This document shows, one piece after another, positions 1 through 8,060 of a DNA stretch of 64,000 bases. Position 1 is the stretch's first letter; every line of letters starts with the position of its first letter. Under the pieces are notes generated by a model. It did not search any database. It was given only the letters and a program-made list of their open reading frames with translations, and was not told where the DNA came from. Made by a program: the position numbers and the translations under genes. This stretch comes from Bacillota bacterium (GTDB taxonomy: Bacteria > Bacillota > Clostridia > Lachnospirales > Lachnospiraceae), in assembly GCA_023407575.1 (NCBI GenBank), contig JAEYLX010000033.1:123989-187988 (forward strand). Reading direction: 5' to 3'.

Positions 1-1
1 T

Positions 2-370
2 ATTCAAAGTGGTTTGGTACCATATACTTCGTTCTCTGCAAAGAAGAGTTATATTGAGAACAATCCTGAGATTATTCAAAAGTTTACCAATGCACTGCAA
101 AAAGGTATGGACTATGTTGCAACTCATAACACGGATGAAATTGCAAAACTAATTCATACACAGTTTTCTGAGACAGAATTTTCGAAATTAGTAGCGATTC
201 TAAACAGATATAATAATCAGGACTCCTGGAAGGATAATCTTGTCTTTGAAGAAGATAGCTTAACACTTCTTCAAGATATCCTTGTAGATGCTGGTGTTGT
301 TACTGAGAGAGCACCTTATGCAGATGTGGTAAACACGGATTTTGCAAATAAGGCAATTGAAAAAAAATAG
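2..370 (+). CDS. ABC transporter substrate-binding protein, C-terminal part (NMT1/SsuA-like)
   Basis: The reading frame is open to the left edge, so only the last ~122 residues are present. The sequence has the look of the C-terminal lobe of the SsuA/TauA/NMT1 class of substrate-binding proteins: the stretch NPEIIQKFTNALQKGMDYV followed by a helix-rich segment ending in NTDFANKAIEKK is the usual closing helix of those proteins. In that family the protein is an exported lipoprotein feeding nitrate, sulfonate, taurine or thiamine-precursor importers. The rest of the transporter would lie to the left. The gene ends at a TAG and is followed by a hairpin terminator at 433-482. Family assignment is by pattern recognition from a fragment and the ligand cannot be told. 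Confidence 0.6.
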   Translation: MQSGLVPYTSFSAKKSYIENNPEIIQKFTNALQKGMDYVATHNTDEIAKLIHTQFSETEFSKLVAILNRYNNQDSWKDNLVFEEDSLTLLQDILVDAGVVTERAPYADVVNTDFANKAIEKK

Positions 371-432
371 CGTAAGTAATAAGAGTTAGAATTTAAGAAA
401 ATGAATCGACAAGTCGTTTTTACTTGTCCTAA

Positions 433-482
433 AAAAAGCTGAAGCAATCACCCATTATTACAGGTGAGACTTCAGCTTTTTG
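433..482. terminator. Bidirectional intrinsic terminator
   Basis: A stem beginning AAAAAGCTGAAG and closing CTTCAGCTTTTT, with an inner TCACC/GGTGA pairing, separates two convergent genes. The A-run on one side and T-run on the other allow it to serve both strands. Confidence 0.8.
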
Positions 483-498
483 TACTAAGTTATGCAAA

Positions 499-774
499 TT
501 ATTCTTCTTCAGTTATAGTGCTTGAGGTATTTGTTTCTGGTTCCTCATCCTCTATATCATCTTCATAATCATCAAAATCATCATCGAAATCCTCAAGGTA
601 ATCAGGATTCATATAACGATACACGGCATAGGCAATCGCTGCAACAGCGGCTACAGCGCCGATAATTGCTAATACACAGATTATCATATGTCTTTTTTTC
701 TCCATATTATCTTTTCTGTGAATTAATTCTCCTAATTTCATTGTACTTAAAAAATCATCGATTTTATTTCCCAT
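499..774 (-). CDS. Small single-span membrane protein with acidic tail
   Basis: A 91-residue protein of unknown function. Residues ~25-55 contain a basic stretch (MEKKRH) followed by one Ala/Val/Ile-rich membrane helix. The C-terminal third is strongly acidic (DDDFDDYEDD) and ends in a Ser/Thr/Glu tail. I chose the ATG at 774 over the upstream in-frame ATG at 801 because a GGGAAG ribosome binding site sits just before it and none precedes 801. The arrangement of short basic N-terminus, one helix and acidic outer tail is common in small envelope proteins of Lachnospiraceae. It is convergent with the substrate-binding protein gene and downstream of pcrA on the same strand. No function is proposed. 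Confidence 0.6.
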   Translation of the reverse strand: MGNKIDDFLSTMKLGELIHRKDNMEKKRHMIICVLAIIGAVAAVAAIAYAVYRYMNPDYLEDFDDDFDDYEDDIEDEEPETNTSSTITEEE

Positions 775-905
775 GACAACGCTTCCCTTCTTTACTTGCA
801 TTAAATCGTAAAATCGTTTCCTGTTATATTATACCAGTCCAAGTATAGCATAATAACCCTTACTTTACTATAATATTTGAAAACCTTAAGAATATTATTC
901 ACTTT

Positions 906-3161
906 TTAATTGATTTTTATTAAATTAGCAAAAGAAGATAAGAGTTTTTTTACTCCAAAGTTAGGGAAGTCTACGGTTACTTCATAATCCTTGCCACCCT
1001 TTGTAATATCAATTACAATGCCAACTCCGAACTTAATGTGTTTTACCGTATCACCTACGCCGTAGTCTATGCTGGTTGTCTGATTATTGCCAAACTGTTT
1101 CGTGGCTGGAGTTATAAAAGGTTTATAGTCCTTATTGGTGGTAGGAGAGGTAGCTGTGGGAGTAAAACCAAAGGAATATGACGGGGGAGTTTTTACTGGT
1201 GCTGACATCTGTAACAAATATCGTGGAATTTCATGAACAAATCTCGAAGGCTTATTATATTGGGTCTCGCCGCGAATCATACGTTGCTTTGCGGCAGACA
1301 TGGATAATTGATTCATAGCTCTGGTGATACCCACATAACAAAGACGTCGTTCTTCTTCAATCTCTTCCCTCGGATTATCAGCATGAATGGACATGTAACT
1401 AGGGAAAATTCCATCCTCCATACCACAGAGATAGACATATGGAAATTCCAAGCCCTTCGCACTATGAAGTGTCATTAATACAACTTTGTCCTGATTCTCG
1501 TCAAGAGTATCGATATCAGAAACCAGTGCAACTTCTTCCAGAAAGCCGCTTAAGCTTGGCTCCTCCAAAGAATTTTCCTCATAGGAAACCATCTTATTCA
1601 CAAGCTCGTTAATATTGGCAATACGATCCTGTGCTTCTTCTTCGCCTTCTTGTTCGAGTTCTCTTAGATAACCGGTAGCATCTAGAATATCATCAATCAA
1701 CTCTCTTAGAGCATACCCTTCCTGATTAACCCTTGATTTTAATCCTTCAATCAGGCTGATAAATGGATTGAGCTTTGTAGCGGACCGTTCAAGACCGGGG
1801 ATACTGCGGGCTCTGGTAAGTGCATCATAAAAGCTTATCTCATTTGCTATAGCATAATCATTAATACGATCTACCGTTGTTAATCCAATACCACGTCTTG
1901 GAACATTGATGATACGTTTGACAGCCAGGTTATCAAGACCGTTGTTAATCGTTTTTAAATAAGCTAGAATATCTTTAATTTCTTTACGGTCGTAGAAGTT
2001 TACACCGCCAATCATTTTATAGGGTATATTTCGAAGAACTAATTTCTCTTCGAACAGACGGGACTGTGCGTTGGTACGATATAGAATAGCAAAATCCTTA
2101 TAGGTTACAGTTCCGTTTTCAACCATACGTTTAATCTCAGAGGATATAGTATCTGCCTCGTCAAATCCAGTATCAAATTGAGTGAAATGAACTGGCTCAC
2201 CCTCTTCGTTATCCGTCCAAAGGGATTTGTCTTTTCGTCCCTGATTATTACTAATTACTTCATTGGCAGCAGATAATATATTCTTAGTGGAACGATAATT
2301 TTGCTCTAGTTTAATTACATTCGTATTTGAAAATGCTTTCTCAAAGTTCAGGATATTATAGATATTAGCACCACGGAACTTATAAATGGACTGATCATCG
2401 TCGCCTACTACACAGAGATTATATTCCCTTTCTCCATATGTATTTACTCCAGATGCCAGGAGTTCAATAAATCTAAATTGTGCGGTATTGGTATCTTGAT
2501 ACTCGTCTACCATGATATATTGAAAGCGATGTTGAAAGTAGGAAAGCGCTTCCTGGTTGGTCTGAAACAATTCAACGGTCTTAAAGATTAAGTCATCAAA
2601 ATCCAGAGCATTACTGGATTTCAGACGTTTCTGATATTCCGTATAGGCATCTGCATATCTGGATTTTGTGTAGTCACCGATGGCGTATCTGGCAAATTCC
2701 TCAGGTGTTAATAATTCATCCTTCGCCTTTGAAATTGCGGAAAGGATACTTCGCTCATTCATTTTCTTAGTATCAATATTTAAGTATTTACAAACCTCAC
2801 GCATTAAGGTTTTAGAATCATCAGAATCATAAATTGTAAAGCTTCTCGTATAACCGATGGTATCAGCGTATCGCCTAAGAATACGGACACAAGTGGAATG
2901 GAAGGTGCTGACCCAGATGTCCTCAGAACCAAAGCCGACGATCTTGTCCACACGTTCTCTCATTTCCTTCGCTGCTTTGTTGGTAAAGGTGATAGCAAGA
3001 ATATTCCAGGGATTTACACGCCTTTCCTCGATTAAATATGCAATACGGTGTGTGAGAACACGGGTTTTACCGGAACCTGCCCCAGCAAGAATTAAAAGCG
3101 GCCCCTTATCATGGAGCACTGCTCGTTTTTGTTCTGGATTTAAAGTGTCGTATATACTCAT
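906..3161 (-). CDS. pcrA: ATP-dependent DNA helicase PcrA (UvrD/Rep family)
   Basis: Superfamily 1A 3'-5' helicase of 751 residues, the usual length for PcrA. Motif Q and Walker A (GAGSGKT, about residues 27-33) lie at the N-terminus, followed by motif Ia (ITFTNKAAKEM), Walker B (DEYQDTN), motif III (GDDDQSIYKFRGA), motif IV (QNYRST), motif V (LMTLHSAKGLEF) and motif VI (RRLCYVGITRA). The C-terminal ~60 residues form the Tudor-like tail of PcrA (GDTVKHIKFGVGIV). PcrA unwinds DNA in nucleotide excision repair, rolling-circle plasmid replication and removal of RecA or stalled RNA polymerase. The ATG is preceded by AGGCAGG and a consensus promoter (3223-3251). A monocistronic unit is likely, running toward the small acidic protein gene. 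Confidence 0.97.
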   Translation of the reverse strand: MSIYDTLNPEQKRAVLHDKGPLLILAGAGSGKTRVLTHRIAYLIEERRVNPWNILAITFTNKAAKEMRERVDKIVGFGSEDIWVSTFHSTCVRILRRYADTIGYTRSFTIYDSDDSKTLMREVCKYLNIDTKKMNERSILSAISKAKDELLTPEEFARYAIGDYTKSRYADAYTEYQKRLKSSNALDFDDLIFKTVELFQTNQEALSYFQHRFQYIMVDEYQDTNTAQFRFIELLASGVNTYGEREYNLCVVGDDDQSIYKFRGANIYNILNFEKAFSNTNVIKLEQNYRSTKNILSAANEVISNNQGRKDKSLWTDNEEGEPVHFTQFDTGFDEADTISSEIKRMVENGTVTYKDFAILYRTNAQSRLFEEKLVLRNIPYKMIGGVNFYDRKEIKDILAYLKTINNGLDNLAVKRIINVPRRGIGLTTVDRINDYAIANEISFYDALTRARSIPGLERSATKLNPFISLIEGLKSRVNQEGYALRELIDDILDATGYLRELEQEGEEEAQDRIANINELVNKMVSYEENSLEEPSLSGFLEEVALVSDIDTLDENQDKVVLMTLHSAKGLEFPYVYLCGMEDGIFPSYMSIHADNPREEIEEERRLCYVGITRAMNQLSMSAAKQRMIRGETQYNKPSRFVHEIPRYLLQMSAPVKTPPSYSFGFTPTATSPTTNKDYKPFITPATKQFGNNQTTSIDYGVGDTVKHIKFGVGIVIDITKGGKDYEVTVDFPNFGVKKLLSSFANLIKIN

Positions 3162-3222
3162 GTTAAATACCTGCCTGTTCTATGTTATCTATTTGTAGCC
3201 TCTAAACCACAAACATATGTTT

Positions 3223-3251
3223 ATTATAGCATGGTGTATAGGTAGTTTCAA
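3223..3251 (-). promoter_or_regulatory. Sigma-A promoter of pcrA
   Basis: On the minus strand: -35 TTGAAA (3251-3246), 17-nt spacer, -10 TATAAT (3228-3223), about 62 nt before the pcrA start. Confidence 0.75.
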
Positions 3252-3304
3252 TCATGTATTATGGAAGTATTGATCTTGTTAGTAAGATTGTGTAACAATT
3301 CGCT

Positions 3305-3333
3305 TTGACATCTAGTTTCAAATACTATATAAT
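3305..3333 (+). promoter_or_regulatory. Consensus sigma-A promoter of the DUF1836 gene
   Basis: Perfect TTGACA (3305-3310), 17-nt spacer and perfect TATAAT (3328-3333). Transcription would begin near 3340, directly at the ribosome binding site AGGTGA (3341-3346), leaving almost no 5' leader. Confidence 0.85.
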
Positions 3334-3351
3334 GTAACAGAGGTGATAGAA

Positions 3352-4092
3352 TTGGATATGACGAAAGAAGAGTATATCAAGAGCATGATTGACAGTTTAA
3401 TGGATGTCAAATATATTATGCCGGATGATATACCAAATATTGATTTATATATGGACCAGGTCACAACGTTTATGGACAAACATCTAAAGTCCTCTAAGCG
3501 CTATAGTGAAGATAAATTATTGACAAAGACAATGATTAACAATTATACGAAGAATGAACTTTTGCCTCCTCCTAACAAGAAGAAATATACGAAGGAGCAC
3601 ATGTTTCTTTTGATTTTCATCTATTATTTTAAGAACATTCTTTCTATTAATGATATACAGAGTATTTTCAATCCCCTGACAGAGCGTTATTACGGGGAAG
3701 ATTCCAATGTAAAGTTGGAAGATATCTATGCAGAGATATTCAAGATGGAGAAGGAACAGGTCGATACAATTACAAAGGATATGATCCGCAAGATGACCAA
3801 GGCAAAGGAATCTTTCCCAGAGGTTACGAATAAAGAGGATCGTGAATTCCTTACCGTATTTTCCTTCATTAGTCTGCTTTGTTTTGACGTTTATATGAGA
3901 AAGCATATGATTGAGAAAATGATAGACAGTGCACTTATGGGTGATAAGGATGAGAAGTCTTCTGCTAAAGCTGGTGAGAATAAGAAACCAGAAGCAAAGA
4001 AACCAGAAGCAAAGAAACCAGAAGTGAAAAGACCGGATGCTAAAAAACCGGAAGTGAAAAAAGTAGAACCAAAAAAGTCAGATATTAAATAA
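3352..4092 (+). CDS. DUF1836 family protein with KKPE-repeat tail
   Basis: About 246 residues. The N-terminal ~190 residues match the DUF1836 pattern of Firmicutes: an early MPDDIPNIDLYMDQVTTFM segment, then a MerR-like helix-turn-helix region (LLTKTMINNYTKNELLPPP followed by KKYTKEHM) and a helical domain. These proteins are usually annotated as putative transcriptional regulators. The last ~45 residues are a low-complexity Lys/Pro/Glu/Ala tail built on the repeat KKPEAKKPEA, which I expect to be disordered and positively charged. Three starts compete: GTG 3343 inside the ribosome binding site, TTG 3352 (4 nt after AGGTGAT) and ATG 3358. I favour TTG 3352 or ATG 3358. A very strong promoter drives it with a near-zero leader. 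The target genes are unknown. Confidence 0.75.
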   Translation: MDMTKEEYIKSMIDSLMDVKYIMPDDIPNIDLYMDQVTTFMDKHLKSSKRYSEDKLLTKTMINNYTKNELLPPPNKKKYTKEHMFLLIFIYYFKNILSINDIQSIFNPLTERYYGEDSNVKLEDIYAEIFKMEKEQVDTITKDMIRKMTKAKESFPEVTNKEDREFLTVFSFISLLCFDVYMRKHMIEKMIDSALMGDKDEKSSAKAGENKKPEAKKPEAKKPEVKRPDAKKPEVKKVEPKKSDIK

Positions 4093-4110
4093 AGATTGCT
4101 AAACACATCG

Positions 4111-4137
4111 CCACCGGCTTATAAGTCGGTGGTTTAT
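4111..4137 (+). terminator. Intrinsic terminator after the DUF1836 gene
   Basis: Almost perfect 22-nt palindrome CCACCGGCTT/ATAAGTCGGTGG (one G-T wobble) followed by TTTATATT. It lies before sfsA, which starts at 4159, so sfsA is either expressed by read-through or from its own weak promoter. Confidence 0.75.
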
Positions 4138-4158
4138 ATTATGAAAAGGAAGAATACA

Positions 4159-4854
4159 ATGAAATACAATAACATACAACAAGCGATCTTTCGACAAAGG
4201 CCTAATCGCTTTATAGCTGAGTGCGAATTAGATGGTAAAACAATTATTGCTCATGTAAGAAACACTGGACGATGCCGTGAATTATTAATACCAGGTTGTA
4301 AGGTGTATTTAGAAGAAGATTTACGATCCACCCGTAAGACACAGCAAACTTTAATTGCCGTTGAAAAGTCGGGGACTATGATTAATATGGATTCACTTGC
4401 ACCAAATAAAGCATTTCGAGAAGCAATTATGACGGAACACATTCAGCTTCCTGGTTTTAACGAACCCTACACTTTATTAAAGCCTGAAACTCGCTATGGA
4501 GATTCAAGATTTGATTTTTATATGGAAAGTGATACTCAAAAAGCATATATTGAAGTAAAAGGTGTTACTCTTGAGGAAGAGGGAATTGCAATGTTCCCAG
4601 ATGCGCCAACGGAGCGTGGGATAAAACATATCTATGAATTATGCCGTGCTGCAAAAGACGGATATCTTGCCTATCTGGTATTTGTGATTCAGATGAAGAA
4701 AATTCTTTATTTAACGCCAAACTGGCAAACTCATTCAGCATTTGGAGAAGCCTTGGAGATGGCTAAGAAATCAGGGGTAGCCATATTGGCGTATGATTGT
4801 TATGTGACTTCAGGTGAAATGTATATTGATAAACCAATTGAAGTAAAGATTTGA
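4159..4854 (+). CDS. sfsA: SfsA family protein (sugar fermentation stimulation homologue, putative nuclease)
   Basis: 231 residues, the normal SfsA size. Recognisable parts are the N-terminal OB-like segment (FIAECELDGKTIIAHVRNTGRC), the SfsA signature around residues 100-150 (YGDSRFDFY, IEVKGVTLEE, FPDAPTERGIKH), and a C-terminal (LVFVIQMK) strand. The D-x-(E)VK arrangement is that of a PD-(D/E)XK nuclease-like core. SfsA was named for stimulating maltose metabolism in E. coli; its biochemical role is not settled, though DNA binding and nuclease-like folds have been reported for the family. The start is ATG 4159, seven bases after AAAGGAAG. The upstream in-frame ATG at 4141 and the longer frame from 4096 lack a ribosome binding site. 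Confidence 0.92.
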   Translation: MKYNNIQQAIFRQRPNRFIAECELDGKTIIAHVRNTGRCRELLIPGCKVYLEEDLRSTRKTQQTLIAVEKSGTMINMDSLAPNKAFREAIMTEHIQLPGFNEPYTLLKPETRYGDSRFDFYMESDTQKAYIEVKGVTLEEEGIAMFPDAPTERGIKHIYELCRAAKDGYLAYLVFVIQMKKILYLTPNWQTHSAFGEALEMAKKSGVAILAYDCYVTSGEMYIDKPIEVKI

Positions 4855-4861
4855 TAAGAAA

Positions 4862-4895
4862 AGCTCATTACTATAAAAAGTAATGAGCTATTTTT
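4862..4895. terminator. Bidirectional terminator between sfsA and yerC
   Basis: Perfect 10-bp stem AGCTCATTAC/GTAATGAGCT with an A-rich 8-nt loop. It is followed by ATTTTTATT on the plus strand and TTTCTT on the minus strand, between convergent genes. Confidence 0.85.
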
Positions 4896-4954
4896 ATTCA
4901 TGACAATCTAATATTATTACGCACTAATATCAGTTGTATTTATTCAATCGTTAA

Positions 4955-5272
4955 TTAAGAATGAAGTTGTTCGGACTCGATATCTTCTTGCTTCATTCGT
5001 GCAAAAACCATGTCATATCCATCGTTACCGTAATTTAGAGAACGATTTACTCTGCTGATGGTAGCGGTAGATGCACCTGTTTTCTCGGCGATTTCAAGAT
5101 AAGTGTTATGATTACGTAACATACGGGCTACTTCGAAACGTTGTGATAAGGAAAGTAATTCATTCACAGTACAAATATCTTCAAAAAATATATAGCATTC
5201 TTCTGGATTCTTTAAATTAAGTATAGCTTCAAAGAGATGATCAACCGCATCAGTACGGATATTCTTGCTCAT
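4955..5272 (-). CDS. yerC: YerC/YecD family TrpR-related regulator
   Basis: 105 residues. The protein matches the TrpR/YerC family: a helical bundle with FFEDICTVNELLSLSQRFEVARML, then a helix-turn-helix (YLEIAEKTGASTATISRVNRSL) near residues 55-75. The family shares the Trp-repressor fold and is widespread in Firmicutes, often near pcrA and DNA-repair genes as here. Its regulon is not well defined. I start it at ATG 5272 because AAAGGAG precedes it by eight bases; the longer frame beginning at 5290 would put this ribosome binding site inside the gene. It ends at a terminator shared with sfsA. Confidence 0.88.
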   Translation of the reverse strand: MSKNIRTDAVDHLFEAILNLKNPEECYIFFEDICTVNELLSLSQRFEVARMLRNHNTYLEIAEKTGASTATISRVNRSLNYGNDGYDMVFARMKQEDIESEQLHS

Positions 5273-5369
5273 CAATGTGACTCCTTTCATCTAATTGTGT
5301 TGAAATATTCACACAGTGTAATTTTAACACTCTATAGTATTGAAGTAAAGCTATTTTTAATATCTTATC

Positions 5370-5576
5370 TTAATAAAATCTACGATCACGACGATATGGA
5401 TTCGGTTTATGTGGATATGGCCTGTGGTGATGAGGGCCTGCTGGATATGGCCAGCCTGATTCTGGATAAAACGGAGGGGCAAAAGGTCTTGGTGGATATG
5501 GACCAACTTCGTATTCGTATGGATATCGATCAAATCTATTTCTATTGTAATAGCGATCGCATTCGTTACATCCCAT
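5370..5576 (-). CDS. Small Tyr/Pro/Arg-rich protein (coat-like), function unknown
   Basis: 68 residues, very low complexity: about one third Pro and Tyr, plus Arg, His and Gly. It opens with MGCNECDRYYNRNRFDRY and ends RRDRRFY. It has no hydrophobic segment. A strong AAAGGAGA ribosome binding site eight bases upstream of the ATG supports translation, and the plus-strand frame across the same DNA has no such signal. The composition resembles small spore-coat or crust proteins of clostridia, which are cross-linked through tyrosines, but that is only a resemblance. The gene stands alone between yerC and the chemoreceptor operon. Confidence 0.6.
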   Translation of the reverse strand: MGCNECDRYYNRNRFDRYPYEYEVGPYPPRPFAPPFYPESGWPYPAGPHHHRPYPHKPNPYRRDRRFY

Positions 5577-5906
5577 AATATTATTCTCCTTTCAATGCAA
5601 TTCCATAGAAAACAAGCAGTAAACTTGGCTTTCTATTAAGCAATATTTACTACACTGTCATTGCTATGAACTCCATGTAATATAATGTATGCATTTGTTG
5701 AATAAGAGTGAATTATGTAGAAATAATAATACGAATTACCCATGTCATCTAATGAATTGGAAATCAAATACATAGTACTTTAGTCGCAGAAAAACACAAA
5801 ATCAAACATAAATAATGCAAGATATATGTATAAATGCTTGTAAACAAAAAAACAATATGCTAGAATACTTGATATTAGTAAAATATTACATTCTTTGGGG
5901 GGTAAA
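5577..5906. other. Intergenic region before the chemoreceptor-dhaKL operon
   Basis: 330 nt of AT-rich DNA holding two divergent promoters' worth of sequence. Apart from the promoter listed at 5838-5866 and an A-rich segment at 5794-5817 (ACACAAAATC then AAACATAAAT) that resembles the repeat upstream of the BMC operon, I see nothing coding. Confidence 0.6.
5838..5866 (+). promoter_or_regulatory. Promoter of the chemoreceptor-dhaK-dhaL operon
   Basis: TTGTAA (5838-5843), 17-nt spacer, TAGAAT (5861-5866), ending 40 nt before the chemoreceptor ATG. The importer operon has a look-alike (TTGTAA, 17 nt, TATTAT at 10204-10232). Confidence 0.6.
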
Positions 5907-8057
5907 ATGACTACGAAAGAAAAAAAGACCAAAAAAATAAGCAAAGAAAACGGAAAAGAGAAATTACGTATTATAAAAGAATTGAGTAAATCATTCTCAT
6001 TTTTTCGAAGTGTAGCATTTAGAATGATTGGTGGATTTTTAATATCGGTAATATTCATTATTGCTTTAGGAATTATATCATATCAGAAAGCATCCAGCGG
6101 GATGATGGAAAAATATGAGAATTCCACCAGAAGTACGCTGCATATGACTCAAAAATATTTCGAAGTTGTATTAAATGAAGTGGCGAGCAAGGTTTCGCAA
6201 CTAAATTCCAATAATATGTTAACTAACTATTATGGTGGTGAATTAAAAGATGAACCCTATGAAGAATACAAAAGTATTGAAGAAATTCAAAAAGCATTAA
6301 AAGCGATTGTGAAGGCTGATAAGTTCATTAATGAAATTTATGTGTTTGCTAATTATGGAAAAGCCATTTCCACGGCAGGAGTACTGGAAGGTGATTATTT
6401 TAATGAATTCGCTGCTACCACAGAAGGAAGTAAATTACTAAATTCCTTTGATAATGAGATTTGGGTCGGAGAACATTCATATTTGGATGAAAAGACAGGA
6501 AGTGACAGCTTAAAGTACGGCTTATCCTGTGTTGGAAACCTAAAAAATTCTGTATATAGCAATATTGGATTTATTGTAATCGACATAAAAAGGAATATGG
6601 TTGAAGAAGCATTTGCAGAAATGGAACTTGGCGAAGGCGGAATTATAGGTTTTATTACAGATGATAAGAAAGAAATAATTACAGGAGCTAATTCAGAGGA
6701 ATTCTCATTTTTGGATCAAAAATTCTTCCAGGATAGTAATGAAAAAATAACAGAAGAAAATGCGCAGCCGGAAGGGATGGAAACAGTTCAGTTTAATGGA
6801 GAAACCTATCGATATATCTATTCCTTAAATGGTGTGGGTGGAAATTCAATCTGTGCACTGGTCCCACAGTCTGTAATTATTGAACAAGCTGTGGATTTGA
6901 AAAATATAACGATGCTGATTGTAATTGTAGCGTGTATCGTGGCAGGGTCTATAGGTACCTATTTGTCAACAGGGATAGTTAAAACAATCAATAAAACAAA
7001 TCAATATTTAGAAATAGTTTCTAAGGGTAATTTAACCTCCACCCTTACTGTGCAGCGTAAAGATGAATTCAGTCTTCTTTCAGCAGGCATCAATAATATG
7101 ACCTTGGGTATGAAGAACTTAATCGGCAAGATGACAGGGGTAAGCGATACAGTAACAATTGCTTCAGAAGATGTGGTAGATGGTGCTGAAATCTTATTAA
7201 CAGCAACAAAAGATATTACAAGCTCAGTTAATGATATCGGAGAAGGTGTAATTCAACAGGCACAGGATGCAGAAAGCTGTCTAAGTAAGATGGAACAGTT
7301 ATCAAATCAAATTAACAGTATGTTGGAAAACACAGTTAAGATTAATGATGCAACTAGGAGTACAAAGGATACTGTAGACCGAGGCATTGTTATCATCGAT
7401 GAACTTGGGGAAAAAGCAAGAGACACGAATAACATTACTCAAAATGTCATTGCAGAAATTGAAAAGCTACAAGAACAATCTTCTGAGATTGTTAAATTTG
7501 TTGATATTATAGACAGTATTGCTGATCAGACAACATTATTATCGCTTAATGCAGCGATAGAAGCGGCAAGGGCTGGTGAACACGGAAGAGGCTTTGCGGT
7601 TGTAGCCAGTGAAATTAATAAATTAGCTGACCAATCTGCAGCTGCAAGTAAGAAAATAGCTAATATAATAGCTAACATTCGTAAACAAACCCAAATGACG
7701 GTTGAAACTGCTAAAGAAACTGAAGTAATTGTTGAATCACAAACCCGTGCTTTGGCAAGTACAGTAGAAGCGTTCCAAGCAATAGACAGCGATGTTACTA
7801 ATCTTGCTAAGAACTTAGATGTTATTGTCAACGGTATTGAAGATATTAATAATACAAAGAATGATACCTTAAGTGCAATTGAAAACATTTCTGCAATCTC
7901 CGAAGAGACAGCTTCTGCAACAGAGGAGTTATCAGCTACAGCAGAAAATCAATTAAGGGTTGTTGAAAAGCTGAATGAGGCGGCATCAAAGTTACAAGGA
8001 AACGCAGGCGATTTAAAGGAAACAATAAAGGTGTTTAAAATAAAAGAAGGAGAATGA
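5907..8057 (+). CDS. Methyl-accepting chemotaxis protein
   Basis: 716-residue transmembrane chemoreceptor. Basic N-terminal tail, first membrane helix at about residues 38-60, an extracellular sensing domain of ~270 residues (dCache-like by length and strand pattern, uncertain), a second membrane helix around 330-350 (MLIVIVACIVAGSIGTYL), a HAMP linker, and a cytoplasmic signalling domain. The hairpin tip is conserved (TLLSLNAAIEAARAGEHGRG) and binds CheA/CheW. I start at ATG 5907 after a run of six G, rather than the TTG at 5895. The TGA stop is three bases before the dhaK ATG, and the dhaK ribosome binding site lies inside its last codons, so the two are translationally coupled. That ties the receptor to the sugar island and suggests it senses the same substrate. 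Confidence 0.93.
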   Translation: MTTKEKKTKKISKENGKEKLRIIKELSKSFSFFRSVAFRMIGGFLISVIFIIALGIISYQKASSGMMEKYENSTRSTLHMTQKYFEVVLNEVASKVSQLNSNNMLTNYYGGELKDEPYEEYKSIEEIQKALKAIVKADKFINEIYVFANYGKAISTAGVLEGDYFNEFAATTEGSKLLNSFDNEIWVGEHSYLDEKTGSDSLKYGLSCVGNLKNSVYSNIGFIVIDIKRNMVEEAFAEMELGEGGIIGFITDDKKEIITGANSEEFSFLDQKFFQDSNEKITEENAQPEGMETVQFNGETYRYIYSLNGVGGNSICALVPQSVIIEQAVDLKNITMLIVIVACIVAGSIGTYLSTGIVKTINKTNQYLEIVSKGNLTSTLTVQRKDEFSLLSAGINNMTLGMKNLIGKMTGVSDTVTIASEDVVDGAEILLTATKDITSSVNDIGEGVIQQAQDAESCLSKMEQLSNQINSMLENTVKINDATRSTKDTVDRGIVIIDELGEKARDTNNITQNVIAEIEKLQEQSSEIVKFVDIIDSIADQTTLLSLNAAIEAARAGEHGRGFAVVASEINKLADQSAAASKKIANIIANIRKQTQMTVETAKETEVIVESQTRALASTVEAFQAIDSDVTNLAKNLDVIVNGIEDINNTKNDTLSAIENISAISEETASATEELSATAENQLRVVEKLNEAASKLQGNAGDLKETIKVFKIKEGE

Positions 8058-8060
8058 TAA

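Noticed and set aside
5237..5578. 113-residue plus-strand frame across the Tyr/Pro-rich gene
   Set aside because: It has no ribosome binding site, while the minus-strand gene has a strong one.
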